A stretch of 64,000 nucleotides of DNA from the NCBI GenBank assembly GCA_000226015.1, contig JH154583.1:15428-79427 (forward strand), written 5' to 3'. Source of the stretch: Mnemiopsis leidyi (lineage: Eukaryota; Ctenophora; Tentaculata; Lobata; Bolinopsidae). The notes beneath the pieces were generated by a model, which saw only the letters and a program-made list of their open reading frames with translations, was not told the origin of the DNA and searched no databases. The position numbers were made by a program, and so were the translations under genes. Within the stretch, counting starts at the first letter, position 1; every line of letters starts with the position of its first letter. Of the stretch, positions 13,026 to 24,300 are shown piece by piece.

Positions 13026-14005
13026 GAACCTTAAATACGGACACAGCAGGCTGTGTGTCTTCTATCTTGTGTGTAATTGCGCTTCAGGCAACCTAATTTT
13101 GGTGCAATTTCGCTTTATGCACTCAATCTTCTTGTAGTACTTTTAGTGTAGGATTGACAAAAACAGGCGCGCTTGCCGCAGCGCTTATGTGTTATGACGT
13201 TGATTTGAGCGTACGACAGATTTAAAATTGCATAGCGTTTATGACGTTTTTGATAGATATAGAGTTGTTTTGAACTCCACCGGTCCACCACTGAGAGCTG
13301 TCAAAATTTGACTATGACTTAATTCGAGCGAGAATGCAAACTGAAATCATTTCTTTCAATAGCCCAACTGCCGCTTTCCTTATAAACGAATTCAATTCTT
13401 CTAAATCTCAATCAGGACAGGACATTGCTCCATTATGGTAGAGTATGCTTGACACAATTTACCGATATAGGCGATATATTTTTCGATAAAAATATGCATT
13501 TTTATCCCCCTTTCTTTATCAATCCAGAGCATTTCAGAGCATTATAATTGCTCGTTAATACGCTTGTAGTTGTATTAATTATCGGTACAGTTTGTATAGT
13601 CTGACCTTTTTCGACCGAAATGAATATTTCGCCTAAACGTAATTCAAGTGCACATTAGTGAAAACTGTTGTATGCTATATTCCCTATTCCTTTAATCGTC
13701 TTACATTTAAGTTCAACTTCCAGGTCGTATAAATAAGTGTGACCATTGGAATGATCAAAATGCAATCTTATCAGTTAAGCCCTTCGAAAAATTTGACGTT
13801 CGAAGCCATGATGTTAGAATTTGAGAGCTTTGGACAAAAATTGTATATAATTTATTTTCTCTGAGGAGTTTATACTTTCCAATGGTATTTTTTTCTTCCT
13901 CTACGACAGAGATTCATCTTGAACGACATTAATTTCTTCTGTAAGTTTCTAGTTCGTTACTGATTAATGAACTTGTCCCAATCCATCTCCCTGGAAAGTG
14001 GCTTC
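13026..14005. other. Gene-less interval
   Basis: AT-rich sequence. I saw no exon, RNA gene or strong repeat. Confidence 0.4.
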
Positions 14006-14235
14006 CTGTCGTCCTGCCCCAGAACATCGAGCCCCACATTTTTCGCCTCAGCGACCCTAATTTAACCCAAACCCCAACCATCACCCTAACCCTAACGAAG
14101 TTGACTGTTGTGGATCAGGACGTCAATGGGGCAAAATCTCTGGGTTGAAGTGCTCAGCTGGGGCACAATGTTCTCGGGCAGGACGTCGGCCACCGGAACT
14201 GGAAAGGGTTCCCGTCGTCCTGCCTGAACTGGTTT
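14006..14235. repeat. Small inverted-repeat element with CCCTAA run
   Basis: CGTCCTGCCCCAGAACATCG near 14014-14033 is mirrored by ATGTTCTCGGGCAGGACG near 14169-14187, with further GTCGTCCTGCC at about 14214. A two-copy CCCTAA run lies between the arms. The GC content is higher than in the flanks. It is probably a non-autonomous transposable element. Confidence 0.55.
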
Positions 14236-15009
14236 GATAGCTCCATGACTTGTTTACACATTTACATCATATTGATCTCAGTTTAGCACTTAAGTTTAGC
14301 CTTTAAGAAATAGCTTTAAAAGACTACTTTTGTATTGAACTCATAGTCATCTTTGTTCTAACATGTGGATATTTATACTGGCCTCCCCAATCTTATAGTA
14401 CAGTTTAATCCTAAGCATTTCTGCCGCCAATTCCAGTTTTGAGCACTTAAGCAGCCTTGTGTGCATTTTGTTTATTGATTTCATTGCGTAAACTTGTATT
14501 GTTTGATGAAAGTTTCAAATCATCGAGTCCTAACTTTGGGACTCTGTCAAACCCATCAAAAACCAATCCTTGCAACATTAGGGCTAGGCACCTACACGAG
14601 TACACGAAGCCAACTTCTCAGTTCTTTAATTTTCGAGGAGTCTAGGACTCTATAGAGCTAAAGAACTATTTAACTAAACGGGTCTCTTTGACTAAATTAT
14701 ATTTTAGCTAAGTAAAATAGTGTTCAATTCAGAACATGCAGCTATAAAGATATCGCTCAGTTCATTTTTAGCTATATCCTCCTCTATTCGGACTACCTTA
14801 ATCGGGATTAAATTGTTACCCTGATAAAGTGACGCGTTGGGAAATTTCGCCATATTTTTCCGGTCGTTAATACTTTAACAATAAACCCGCCGACTCAAAT
14901 TTTTGTATTCCCAAGGGGTATCGGTCCACATATTTCAAAAGTTGTTTCGTTTTCACTAGAGTAGACACTTGTTGTAGTTTTTTAACCGTCAAATATAAAG
15001 AAAGGTCTT
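14236..15009. other. Gene-less interval
   Basis: AT-rich sequence without a recognisable exon or repeat. The short frame at 14457-14645 shows nothing. Confidence 0.4.
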
Positions 15010-15049
15010 TTGGGGAGGGGTCACAAATTTTTGACCAGTAACTGTAAGA

Positions 15050-15125
15050 AGCTAGAAAACATTAAAGGTATAGAGATCTCAGTATACACCAAAACTGATG
15101 ACTTTAACTTTCATGTAGTTAAATT
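15050..15125 (+). mobile_element. Penelope-like retroelement fragment
   Basis: This short stretch encodes KGIEISVYTKTDDFNFHVV and is almost identical, in inverted orientation, to part of the longer fragment at 17241-17549. It is a relic only. Confidence 0.65.
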
Positions 15126-17240
15126 CGAAGTGAAAATAGCAGTTTCAAGTGATGCTATGATGCAGCCACGAGTAATTCTTTCTCTCTATTATTACCAATC
15201 ATCGACAATTCTACGTAATTTCTAAGTTATGTTGATAAGAAAATTGCCAAACTTGTTAATCTCAATTAGGAAAAATTACTAAATATAAAAATATACTAAT
15301 AGCTTAATAAGGCGGCTGCAGTATTCCCTTAATCGCTATTATAACAGCTGAAAATAAACGGCTAAGTCATGAAGAGAGGCCCCGAGCTAAAAGACAATCA
15401 TGTTTTCATATCCAGCTGTGGGGGACAGGTTTATCACTTTATCAGGATGTCAGGAGTTAACGGATTGGCACGTGCACTTGTTCATGGAAGTGAACTGGGA
15501 CCTCCGACAGGATATGTGAGAGCAGCTGCAAACCCTTTTCAATGGTAACCCTATAAAGCTATAACTGTTAACGTATACTCGGGGAAGTCTCTGCACAGTT
15601 ACATACTGCATGTTGATCACTGCTTCGTTGATTCCTTGTAAATTTTTGTTCGTCACTTAATACTTTTATATGAGTGACGGATGGCTGTAAGTCAACTTCC
15701 ATAAAATTCGGCGAGCAATATAATTGTGGTTGCTACATAAAGTTAAACTGATTTAATGCCGTTGTCAAATAAATCTTTTGTCACTTATACCCGTCGACTT
15801 AAGACAAAACCCCGTCAAATCCCCGTTAAATGCCCTGCTTCATTACACCTGCGTCATATAAGAAAACGTTCCTGTCAGTTGCATTTAGTTAATACTGACA
15901 TAGGTTCTTAACAAAGTCGTTTTATTTTGTAATGTTTAATGTGACATTGGTGAAATGTATAAAACGGCCCTGTCCCAAAAAACGCATAGTGCTTTTAAGA
16001 TTTTATAACTTAAACCAGGTCGACATAGCTGGGAATGAAATAAGCAATATTTTAGCTAAATGACCCGATATAAGGCATGTTTTGCAGAAATAAAATTTAA
16101 ATGAATTTTAGCTAAGCCGAAACTAGTAAGGACCAATTGTCCTCCGACTCGGACTGACTGGTTAATTCTTCTACAAATACAATTCCCTCCCCCGCACCCT
16201 TGAATGGTGGAGAGAGGGAATAGGAAGGAGAGTGACTGATCGTCTCCGTCTTCCATCCCCCTTCAGTCGTCTCTCTCTTGATCCATCCCCAACAAGCATC
16301 AAATACGTTTCTAGTCTTCCCTCCCCCTCCAACCTTATCCCTTTTCCTTCCCCTTACGCCATTTCTTATTCTTATATCTTCTAAAACTGAATTGAAAACA
16401 TAGAAATCTTAAACCATTTTCTTCATATCGCGATCATTACTCACTCATACAAGCATGAGTAGTGACAGTGAGAGCAAACACATATCATACGTGCAGCACT
16501 ACCACTTAGGGTAAGCAATCTCAGTAAACTATATAGGAAAATATATAATTTTAAATAGAGGCATAAATCAATTAATCTTTGTAACCAATGCAGAAGAAGG
16601 AAAAAAATGTAAGTTGGTCAGTCAAGAAAGAATGTCAGTCAAACTCCAAGCAGTGACAACTTTCCAGTTCTTTTTGTTGATCTTTGTTTTTGTTGTCAAT
16701 ATTTGTTTTGGACTTTAGGTTAATTACGTGGTCCCAGGCTTTCGACTGTACTTGCGGTGTTAGATCGATTTAACGACGCGTCAACGAGCCACTTAATGTT
16801 GTAATTAACCATTTGGTGTGGGTTGTTTGCTTGAAGTAAGAGCTGAAGGAGTAAAAAAGAGCACTAGGTGAATGAGACGAATAACAAGGGTGAGGGATAA
16901 ATAAAGAAGTATCGCACAAGATTAAATGGGACACTTTCGCACATATTCACTTTGCAGACCTTTATAACTAGGTTTAGTACCTGGTATAATAAGTAATATA
17001 TAAGTGGTACGCATATTCACCCAAATTTAAGGACTGAACAAGTTTAGCTGAATGGGTGTCCTTGATCTAAAGAGACCAAATAAATAAAATGTTAAACAAG
17101 TATTTACATGTATGAAATCTCAATATGATAAACTGGAAATTAAATTAAATGAAAAATCACGGAAGATTGTTAATAACAATCCTATTATCATAAATTCCAA
17201 AGTTTCTAAAATCATAGTTATATTTCCTTACACAACGTCG
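15126..17240. other. Gene-less interval
   Basis: No exon recognised. A pyrimidine-rich patch lies near 16180-16370. The open frames here look like chance. Confidence 0.4.
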
Positions 17241-17549
17241 TTAATTTTTTATAAGAATAATCCGATTATAACCCCTGTTAACAAGTGTTGTAAAACTAAA
17301 AATTATATGAATATGAGGGGTAAATAAATCAAGGCGGGTACATATAATAGCATATCGTAGTATCTGACTGAAAAAGACGTTATAACCTATTTCTAAAGGA
17401 ATATTGCCGTGGGGGAAGGTAAGTGATACTACATGAAAGTTAAAGTCATCAGTTTTGGTGTATACTGAGATCTCTATACCTTTATCTGAAATATTGATGT
17501 TAAGATCTAGATAGTTGATGTTTTTGTTATTATTCTTTATATCTGTCAA
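17241..17549 (-). mobile_element. Penelope-like reverse transcriptase fragment
   Basis: The minus strand encodes YLDLNINI followed by KTDDFNFHVVSLTFPHGNI and GYNVFFSQILRYA. This order is typical of the end of the reverse transcriptase domain in Penelope-like elements. It is a truncated fossil. Its core also occurs at 15050-15125 in the opposite orientation, 2.3 kb away. Confidence 0.7.
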
Positions 17550-18229
17550 CCGATCTAGTTGCTTAGTTGATGAGTTGTGGGGCCGTTGCTTGTGCGATAA
17601 ACAATAGCATTATGATATCTGTTAGTCAGTAATGCGATTAAAATAAAAAGATATTTGGTCAAAGAATAGCATTTTAGATGATTAATGGAAACTTAGTGAC
17701 ACTCTTATGTTTAATGAACAAATGGTGACATTCTTTTACTGATAGTGACACTTTTATTCTCCCCATATTGCCACTTAAAGTGTGTGACCGATATAAGGCA
17801 ACTAATATGATATGACTATAGTACCTTTATTTCGTATAAGTTTAATGTATTGACCACATAGTACTACGTTAGAGGGCAGTCTCAAATTTGTTTAACACAG
17901 TTTTTAATGCCACAACATTGCAGCTGCAACTTATTCAAAACATTAAAGGAACTTTAATTAAACAAAAGCCCCTTTATACAAAAAGCCCTTTTACTTATAG
18001 TCCTTTTGAGGTTTTGAAATGAGATTTTAGGTCAGTATATAGGTCTCTTCTTAGAATGTAAGGTTCATGATTTGCTCTTAGTTTACGAAATGATCTTGGA
18101 GCGACAACTTGAGATCATGCTTAGGTTATACGAACTCACTATGTTTTCAAAGACGAAGAAACAGAGTGTGAACCATTAAGCCTTTTGATATACACCTTTA
18201 TCAAACTCTGCCAGATTGTCTTGCAGCAG
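17550..18229. other. Gene-less interval
   Basis: AT-rich sequence. Nothing recognisable. Confidence 0.4.
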
Positions 18230-18778
18230 ACTTACTTACTTGTACTTGGATAGGTCTGCTCCTCAGTAAGAAGAGTGGCCTGCACCAAGGAAGTTACGTC
18301 GTGTTCTTAACAATCCTCGCCACCCAACTCTGTCAGACGCTAATCCAAGCATATCCTCGACTGTAATATCCTCTCGACCTGTAAACAGAGATGCATCCTC
18401 TCGGACGCAGGTTAGCCAGGACTTCTTGGGACGTCCTCTCGATCTTTTGCCATGAGTAGGTGTCCACTTCAATAGTCTCCTTGGCAGCCGCTCTTCTGGC
18501 ATTCTGCTTACATGACCAAACCATCTCAGTCTGTTTGCTCCAACCATATAACTTCTATTGACTGGATTTGGGCCCTTTCCAGTACTTGTACATTCTTCAC
18601 ACGTTGTTTCCAGGTGATTCGGAATATCTTTCTAAGACATCGCTGGTGAAACACTTCGAGTCTGTGAATCTGCGTCTTAGTAGTATTCCAAACCTCACTT
18701 CCGTAAAGCAACACAGTTAGAACAGCAGCCCCATAAATCCTTATCTTGGTGCTGGTTTGGATGTTGCGGTTCTTCCAT
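18230..18778 (-). mobile_element. LINE 3' end: reverse transcriptase C-terminus
   Basis: On minus, W-K-N-R-N-I-Q-T leads into KIRIYGAAVLTVLLYGSEVW, HRLEVFHQRCLRKIF, then after one frame change RLRWFGHVSRMPEERLPRRL, GRPKKSWLTCV and DRVGWRGLL. This is the thumb/connection region and C-terminal tail common to many LINE ORF2 proteins. The piece is truncated at its 5' side exactly where a perfect 38-bp palindrome starts (18759-18796). The clade is not resolved. Confidence 0.85.
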
Positions 18779-18796
18779 GGAAGAACCGCAACATCC
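18759..18796. repeat. Perfect 38-bp palindrome
   Basis: GGATGTTGCGGTTCTTCCA is followed immediately by its exact reverse complement, centred on CCATGG. One arm belongs to the LINE coding sequence (W-K-N-R-N-I). The other is the same LINE sequence inverted, so the palindrome marks an inversion junction of the insertion. Confidence 0.95.
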
Positions 18797-20491
18797 TAGC
18801 AGCAGACAGCCTCTTCTTATCATTGGAGAATGAATATGACACTTAATTGTGCTTAGAACATCGAATCTCTAGCCAGCTTGAGCACCCCAACAGACGCCAG
18901 CTCCATTCTGCAGGAGTAGCTTCATGCCAAGGCAAGGAGTATAAGGGCACCATGACCAGGATAAAATTAAACGAGTATACGAAACTTCACACTAAAAAAC
19001 TCTAGGCCATTACGCGGCATGTATTCACGAGGCACCCTTTCTAGTCTCCTATAATGCAACTGGGAAAGACCAAGAAGCAGCACTGCAACAACGAAAGTAT
19101 TTTTCAAGTTCAACGGGGTCTTCGGTCGTTGATCGCATATTTCGTTATCACTATCCGCTAAGAATATAGGTGGCTTTCAATCGGGTATGCTTGTTAATAA
19201 TCATGTAAAGGAGCAAGTTTCGGCTATGAATCATCCAATTACAATCAAGCAATATAGAATAATGAATACCAGAAACTTGCTCATTATTTAAGCCTATAAA
19301 TTTATGTCGAAACACTAATTATTACCGACATGCTCAATAAATCAGCTTAGCCGACAAATAAAAATTGATAATGCATTTTCTGCCAAATTAGAAATATCAA
19401 CACTTAATAAGAGACCTTTTCAACTTTTTGACCGAGTTTGCTGGATAATAATAAGAAAATTTGTCACCTTATACATCAATTTGATCCTGACAAAGCTGGG
19501 TTAAACACTCTCTGATAATTGCAATTGACATGAAGAATTTAAATTCGCCACCGTCTACAAACTTTACTTATTTCCAAACTAAATCTAGATATTTTGGAAC
19601 TTAAAATAACTGTGTAATGTGAAAGGTTACCGAAATGATCAATTACAGCCGAATTTTTTCACGTAATTTATTCAAGGTGCCAGGCGAATCGTACAACTAG
19701 TATAGGGGAATTTTATGTATTTCACAGTAACTAGGATGCTGCTAAGTTTATGCTCAAATATGCTTCAAATTCAAAATGATGTGACTTATGAATCAGGGCA
19801 GATTAAATTAGTTAATCATTATGGATATATACTTTTTCATAATGCCGCATTTCAAAGCAGGCTTCTTCTGAATCACGACATTAACGTAAAGGATAACAGG
19901 CTGCTTATATTCGTTCGTGGTGCTCTTATATTGCTATTGATATTGTCTAATTGTGTGTGCTTGTAATGTTACTTTAACTCTCCGTGCCGGTACAATCTTT
20001 TCTATAGGACTGACGTGGCTGGAGAGCAGGGGTAATATTGTCTCACTTTGCACTTGGTTTCTATAGCTTTGCAGGTTATTCCATATTCTGTTGTACTGTA
20101 CTACAACTGCAGTTGACCATTAATTGCGGTGATTTAAAGTTCAATTTCAAATATTTTTTCTATCAGGTCGAAAAAAGTGAATTCAAATTTAGGTATTTTA
20201 TAGTTATACTCTTGTTTGACTTTGCTAAGGCTGACGTCTCTCCTCCCTGATTTAAAAATATCCGCCCGACTGAGCTTATAAACATGAACTAATTGAAGCA
20301 CATTGTAAGGTGGTTAAGTATATGGCAAAATTATAATAGTCGATGATGGTATTCGATTTGTAAATGTATGCTGGTTAGAGAAATGGATAATGTCGGCACC
20401 GTACACCAATAAAAATATTCAAGTCTGTGTGACCTGTAGTCTGTGCGACTCTCTGGTGCAAGCTTCTGAAATCGCTGTCCCTCAGTAGTAC
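18797..20491. other. Gene-less interval
   Basis: The first 160 bp may continue the inverted LINE piece. Beyond that is AT-rich sequence. The open frames at 19715-19966 and 20038-20250 are hydrophobic but have no recognisable domain or splice context. Confidence 0.4.
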
Positions 20492-20585
20492 GTTATAGTT
20501 TTGTCTGATTGTCCGACCCTCATTTGAAGCGAATCCGAGAATAAAATTAAAATGACGGGAGGGTGCGCGCTGTTGTACAAGTTAT
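20492..20585 (-). repeat. Dispersed repeat, copy A (core GAGGGTCGGACAA)
   Basis: Read on minus, this copy runs from TTGTACAACAGCGCGCACCC to AATGAGGGTCGGACAATCAG. The same order (GCGCACCCTCC, then TTC-AATGAGGGTCGGAC-A, then TCAGACAA) occurs at 26893-26978 on plus, with the second half again at 47933-47963. It is an unclassified interspersed repeat. Confidence 0.6.
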
Positions 20586-20971
20586 AGTTTTGAATGACTT
20601 TATTTCCATTTCTTACTTCTTTAGAAGTAAGACGAATAAACGGCTAGCTTTTAACTACTACTAATACTGATACAGTATAAACAGTTGCAAAATGTCTGTA
20701 AGATTATGATTATATAAGTGTATAACGCTTTTCAAGTAAAACTAAAAAGCAGTCCTCTGTTTTATGAGTTGATATTGGATGAAAATCAGTTTTATTATTG
20801 ATATATTGTTCATATATATTGTTCAATTTATTGTTTTTGGTTAAAACCGAAGTTAAAACCTACGACTCCATAGCCCTGTGGCTCGCGCTGCGCACGCCCC
20901 ATTGGGACGCACATAGTGTGTCCTAATTTTGCGCTAAGCTCGCACAGGGATATACGAGTTAGCAACATTTT

Positions 20972-21014
20972 TGCATGACCCAGAGTGGGTAACTTACCCA
21001 CTCTGGGTCATGCA
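20972..21014. repeat. Perfect hairpin, 21-bp arms
   Basis: TGCATGACCCAGAGTGGGTA is mirrored exactly after a single central base, giving a 43-nt near-cruciform. It is about 300 bp upstream of the receptor start codon. Function unknown. Confidence 0.95.
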
Positions 21015-21044
21015 GAAATGTAGACCCTATATAGGCTCAGACCA

Positions 21045-21071
21045 CGTACTACTTACCCGGTAAGTAGTACG
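21045..21071. repeat. Perfect hairpin, 13-bp arms
   Basis: CGTACTACTTACC, a single central C, then the exact reverse complement. It lies 30 bp beyond the preceding hairpin and is unrelated to it in sequence. Confidence 0.95.
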
Positions 21072-21312
21072 CGGCTCTAATTCTTGTGCGCGGTTAGAAG
21101 ACCAAAATTGAAAATATCTAATAGTAAGAACAACTGCGTAATAGAATTATAGAATAAGGTACTACATACTATGATAAGGTACTACTGAAAGTAAATCAGC
21201 AGCCGACCTGCAAGCCAAACATATGTTTCACAGCTTATTAGAGGCAAATGCAGCATTAACGAAAAAAGTGAACATTTTATAATGTTATCCGTTATCGATT
21301 ATTAACCTTACC

Positions 21313-24300
21313 ATGCAGGAAAATGATAAGAAAAAAAATGGCTATGCACAACAGCTAAACCCAATAAGAAAGTATCCCACCGAAGTCCATCAATTTCAGA
21401 ACTCCGCTATTCACATGGAAATTGCAAATTTCAGCGGAGTCACAGTTGACGTTCCTTTCACTTTTACACCTTCAGAAGAACCACCACGTAAGTTGCTTCA
21501 TCAATTTTCCAATCATCACACATTTACTTTTGTTTTAATTGAATGCAAGTTTATTCTTCTATAATTATTGTACTGCATTATTCTTGTTTAACAAGACAAT
21601 TACAGTACTGTATACTACCCAAATAAAAGAATCCAGATATTCAAACCTACGGAGCTTATTTTGAATTTTTTTAATTAACTGGGGCTATATAAATAAATAT
21701 ATTTCAAAAAATCGGACACATATGAACAACATCATGCTAAAAGCATTACTTTAACAATTATAGAAGTATGGTATAAATTATTTTCAGACCCAGCATGGGT
21801 GGCCCCTGGGCAATGGGAGTACACCTACTTCTCTATCCACTTGCTCATATTCCTGGTATCCTTGATAGGTATGTTCACTAAATACATTAATTGTAAATAA
21901 TTCTGACAGTTTTAGATTCTCGTATGCTGTTCCTATCACTTCAGTCCAATTATGACTTTTAAATTTAGATACAGCTTTCCATAATGGTCGCCTAACGAAC
22001 TGCTTATGACGAATTGAAAATCGCACTTGAAATGCAAGAATATAGAAATAGAACATGTCGAATCGATGGGTGAAATATGCGAAAACATGACCTAACTTAA
22101 AAGATATTTATCGACATTCAAGGATTTAAAAGTAAGACCAAAATTCTTGTACTAGCTCAATTTTTGTTACCAAATTTACAAAAACCTTAAATTAATTTTT
22201 TCGATACTATCGACATCTTTGAATATGAATGTTGAAACAGCGTGTTTTTGTCAAACTAAATTTAATATCCTTAGATTTTTGGTGGCACTTCGACTTCAAC
22301 AGTTAACTAACATCTCTTTCTCAAATTTTTTCACATTTCTCACACATGTTTGAGAAACCATTATTATATTTTTTATCATATAGGATGGAAAATATACTAA
22401 GATTTGATTTAAACGTCGATTGACAATAGAATGATAAATAAGATTGTTAGATCTTTTAAAAATTTTATTTTAAAAGTATGTTGCGACCTTTTCATGATGT
22501 AATAATGACGTCATGAGTTAGGGTATGTAAAAAAGGTTCGGGGTGGGAAATATCGTCGCCACTTTGGTTCATTTTGGCTATCATTAGGTTATGTAACTTG
22601 AGCCTAGAAAATCTCGATATTTGGCTGAATCGGAAAAACATATTGAAGCACTGGCAAGCACCGAGAAGGGCACCATACGCTGCTCGCCCTCGGGCCTTCA
22701 GACTCACATGTTACGGACAACCTCGGACCCTTTAGGCCCTTAGGACACAGCGGACGCTTGCTAGTGCCCTGAAATTTGCACGGATTGAAGAACCGACGTT
22801 TTTCCTAACTTGCTGGTTAAACTAAAAGAAGTTTGAATAATTTAATAAACTCAAAGCGCTTTCTTTCAGGAAATTCTTTGGCGATACTCTCCTTGATGTC
22901 TTCCGCTTCACAGTTCTATGTATGGTTCTTTAATCTTGTATCATCAGACCTCTTAAAAACATGTATTTGCATGCCTTACACCCTCTATCTCTTTTGGTAA
23001 GTTAATCGTGGAATTGAATTGAAATTATGGTTCATGAAGGCTTAAGATTATTTCCTCTAGTTATAGTAACAAATTGTTTCATGAGAAATTAATATTGATT
23101 ACGAACAGGAACTACAAAATCTATCGGAAATACGCCCACGCGTTAGTCAGTCCTCCGTTTTGTACGGTTGAAGGGTGAGTAAGTGCTGTTTTCTTGTATA
23201 TGTTCATCGTTAAAAAAACGTTTCTCTAGCGAGTTGCACATATACCAGTTGACAGTTCATAACGAGCTGATCAAATGTTCACCAATTCAAATTGCCGTAC
23301 AGCCGTACTCTGGGCTGACAAATGAATACACCGATACAAACTCTCTGACTTCTAAAACTGACACTATTGGCTGATCGAGTAATGTACACAATACCGATAC
23401 ACTAACAGTAACACTAACAGACATGTTTACTGTTTAACAACGTTTGGTGCATGGGTCATGATTATATTGTGGTTTAAGTGGCGAGGATCAAAGTTCAGGT
23501 CCTGATTTCAAGCAATCAAGCAAGCATGGCTCCCACGTAGGTGTTTACTGAGTCATGCTGTTGTGGTTGGGACAAAGATTGAAACAGGCTTCGAGATGTG
23601 TTTAACTATAACTATGCAAATATCTAAATGGACATGAATTTTACTAATAGTCGAATTGGTACAGAATGCAAGATTTTCAAAAACAAAGAGTGCATGGGAT
23701 TAATAGTCTATAAGAGATAAATCTTTAGCAGTTATCTTCTCTAAAATTGATCTCGCGTCAATGCTGTCTCCCGAATTCAAATTGCGGTTGCCCCCTAATA
23801 CAAATTTTTGGGAAACGGAAACATTGAGGCTTGGACTCACTGTTCTTCGCACACGGCCCAAGCATCAGTCTTATACCCATATCCTTTTAGGTAAGTGAGA
23901 GAGGCGTTGTTTAAGAGTCGCATGACGTAGGTTATAATAGATAGACGGACATTTGCTTCTGCCTCTAGAAGCAACACGACAAGTGATACAAGCGGTTATT
24001 TACAACAAAAATATTTTCGATGTACAATATCTTCATCAGTCTGGAGGGAAAATTTAATCAATTTAAGATAAATAATCGCAACTAAAAAAGGAAAACCTAA
24101 ACACGTGGTTAAACTCTGACAGACGATGACCACGAGTAAAAAGTAAAAATGTTTTTTTTTAAATCTAAAAATTTTCACATACAACAACTAGAATAAAATA
24201 AAGCAAAATGCTTTCAACAAATTCTTTATCCTCAGGAGAAGATATTGCCACAGATAATACTAATTGACTACAACCAACAGGGTGATTTACATGGTGACCA

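Noticed and set aside
23793-23891. Alternative receptor exon ending at a GTAAGT donor near 23891
   Set aside because: It would place no Cys 25 residues before the TM3 Arg; the exon at 23109-23174 does, and also fits in phase.
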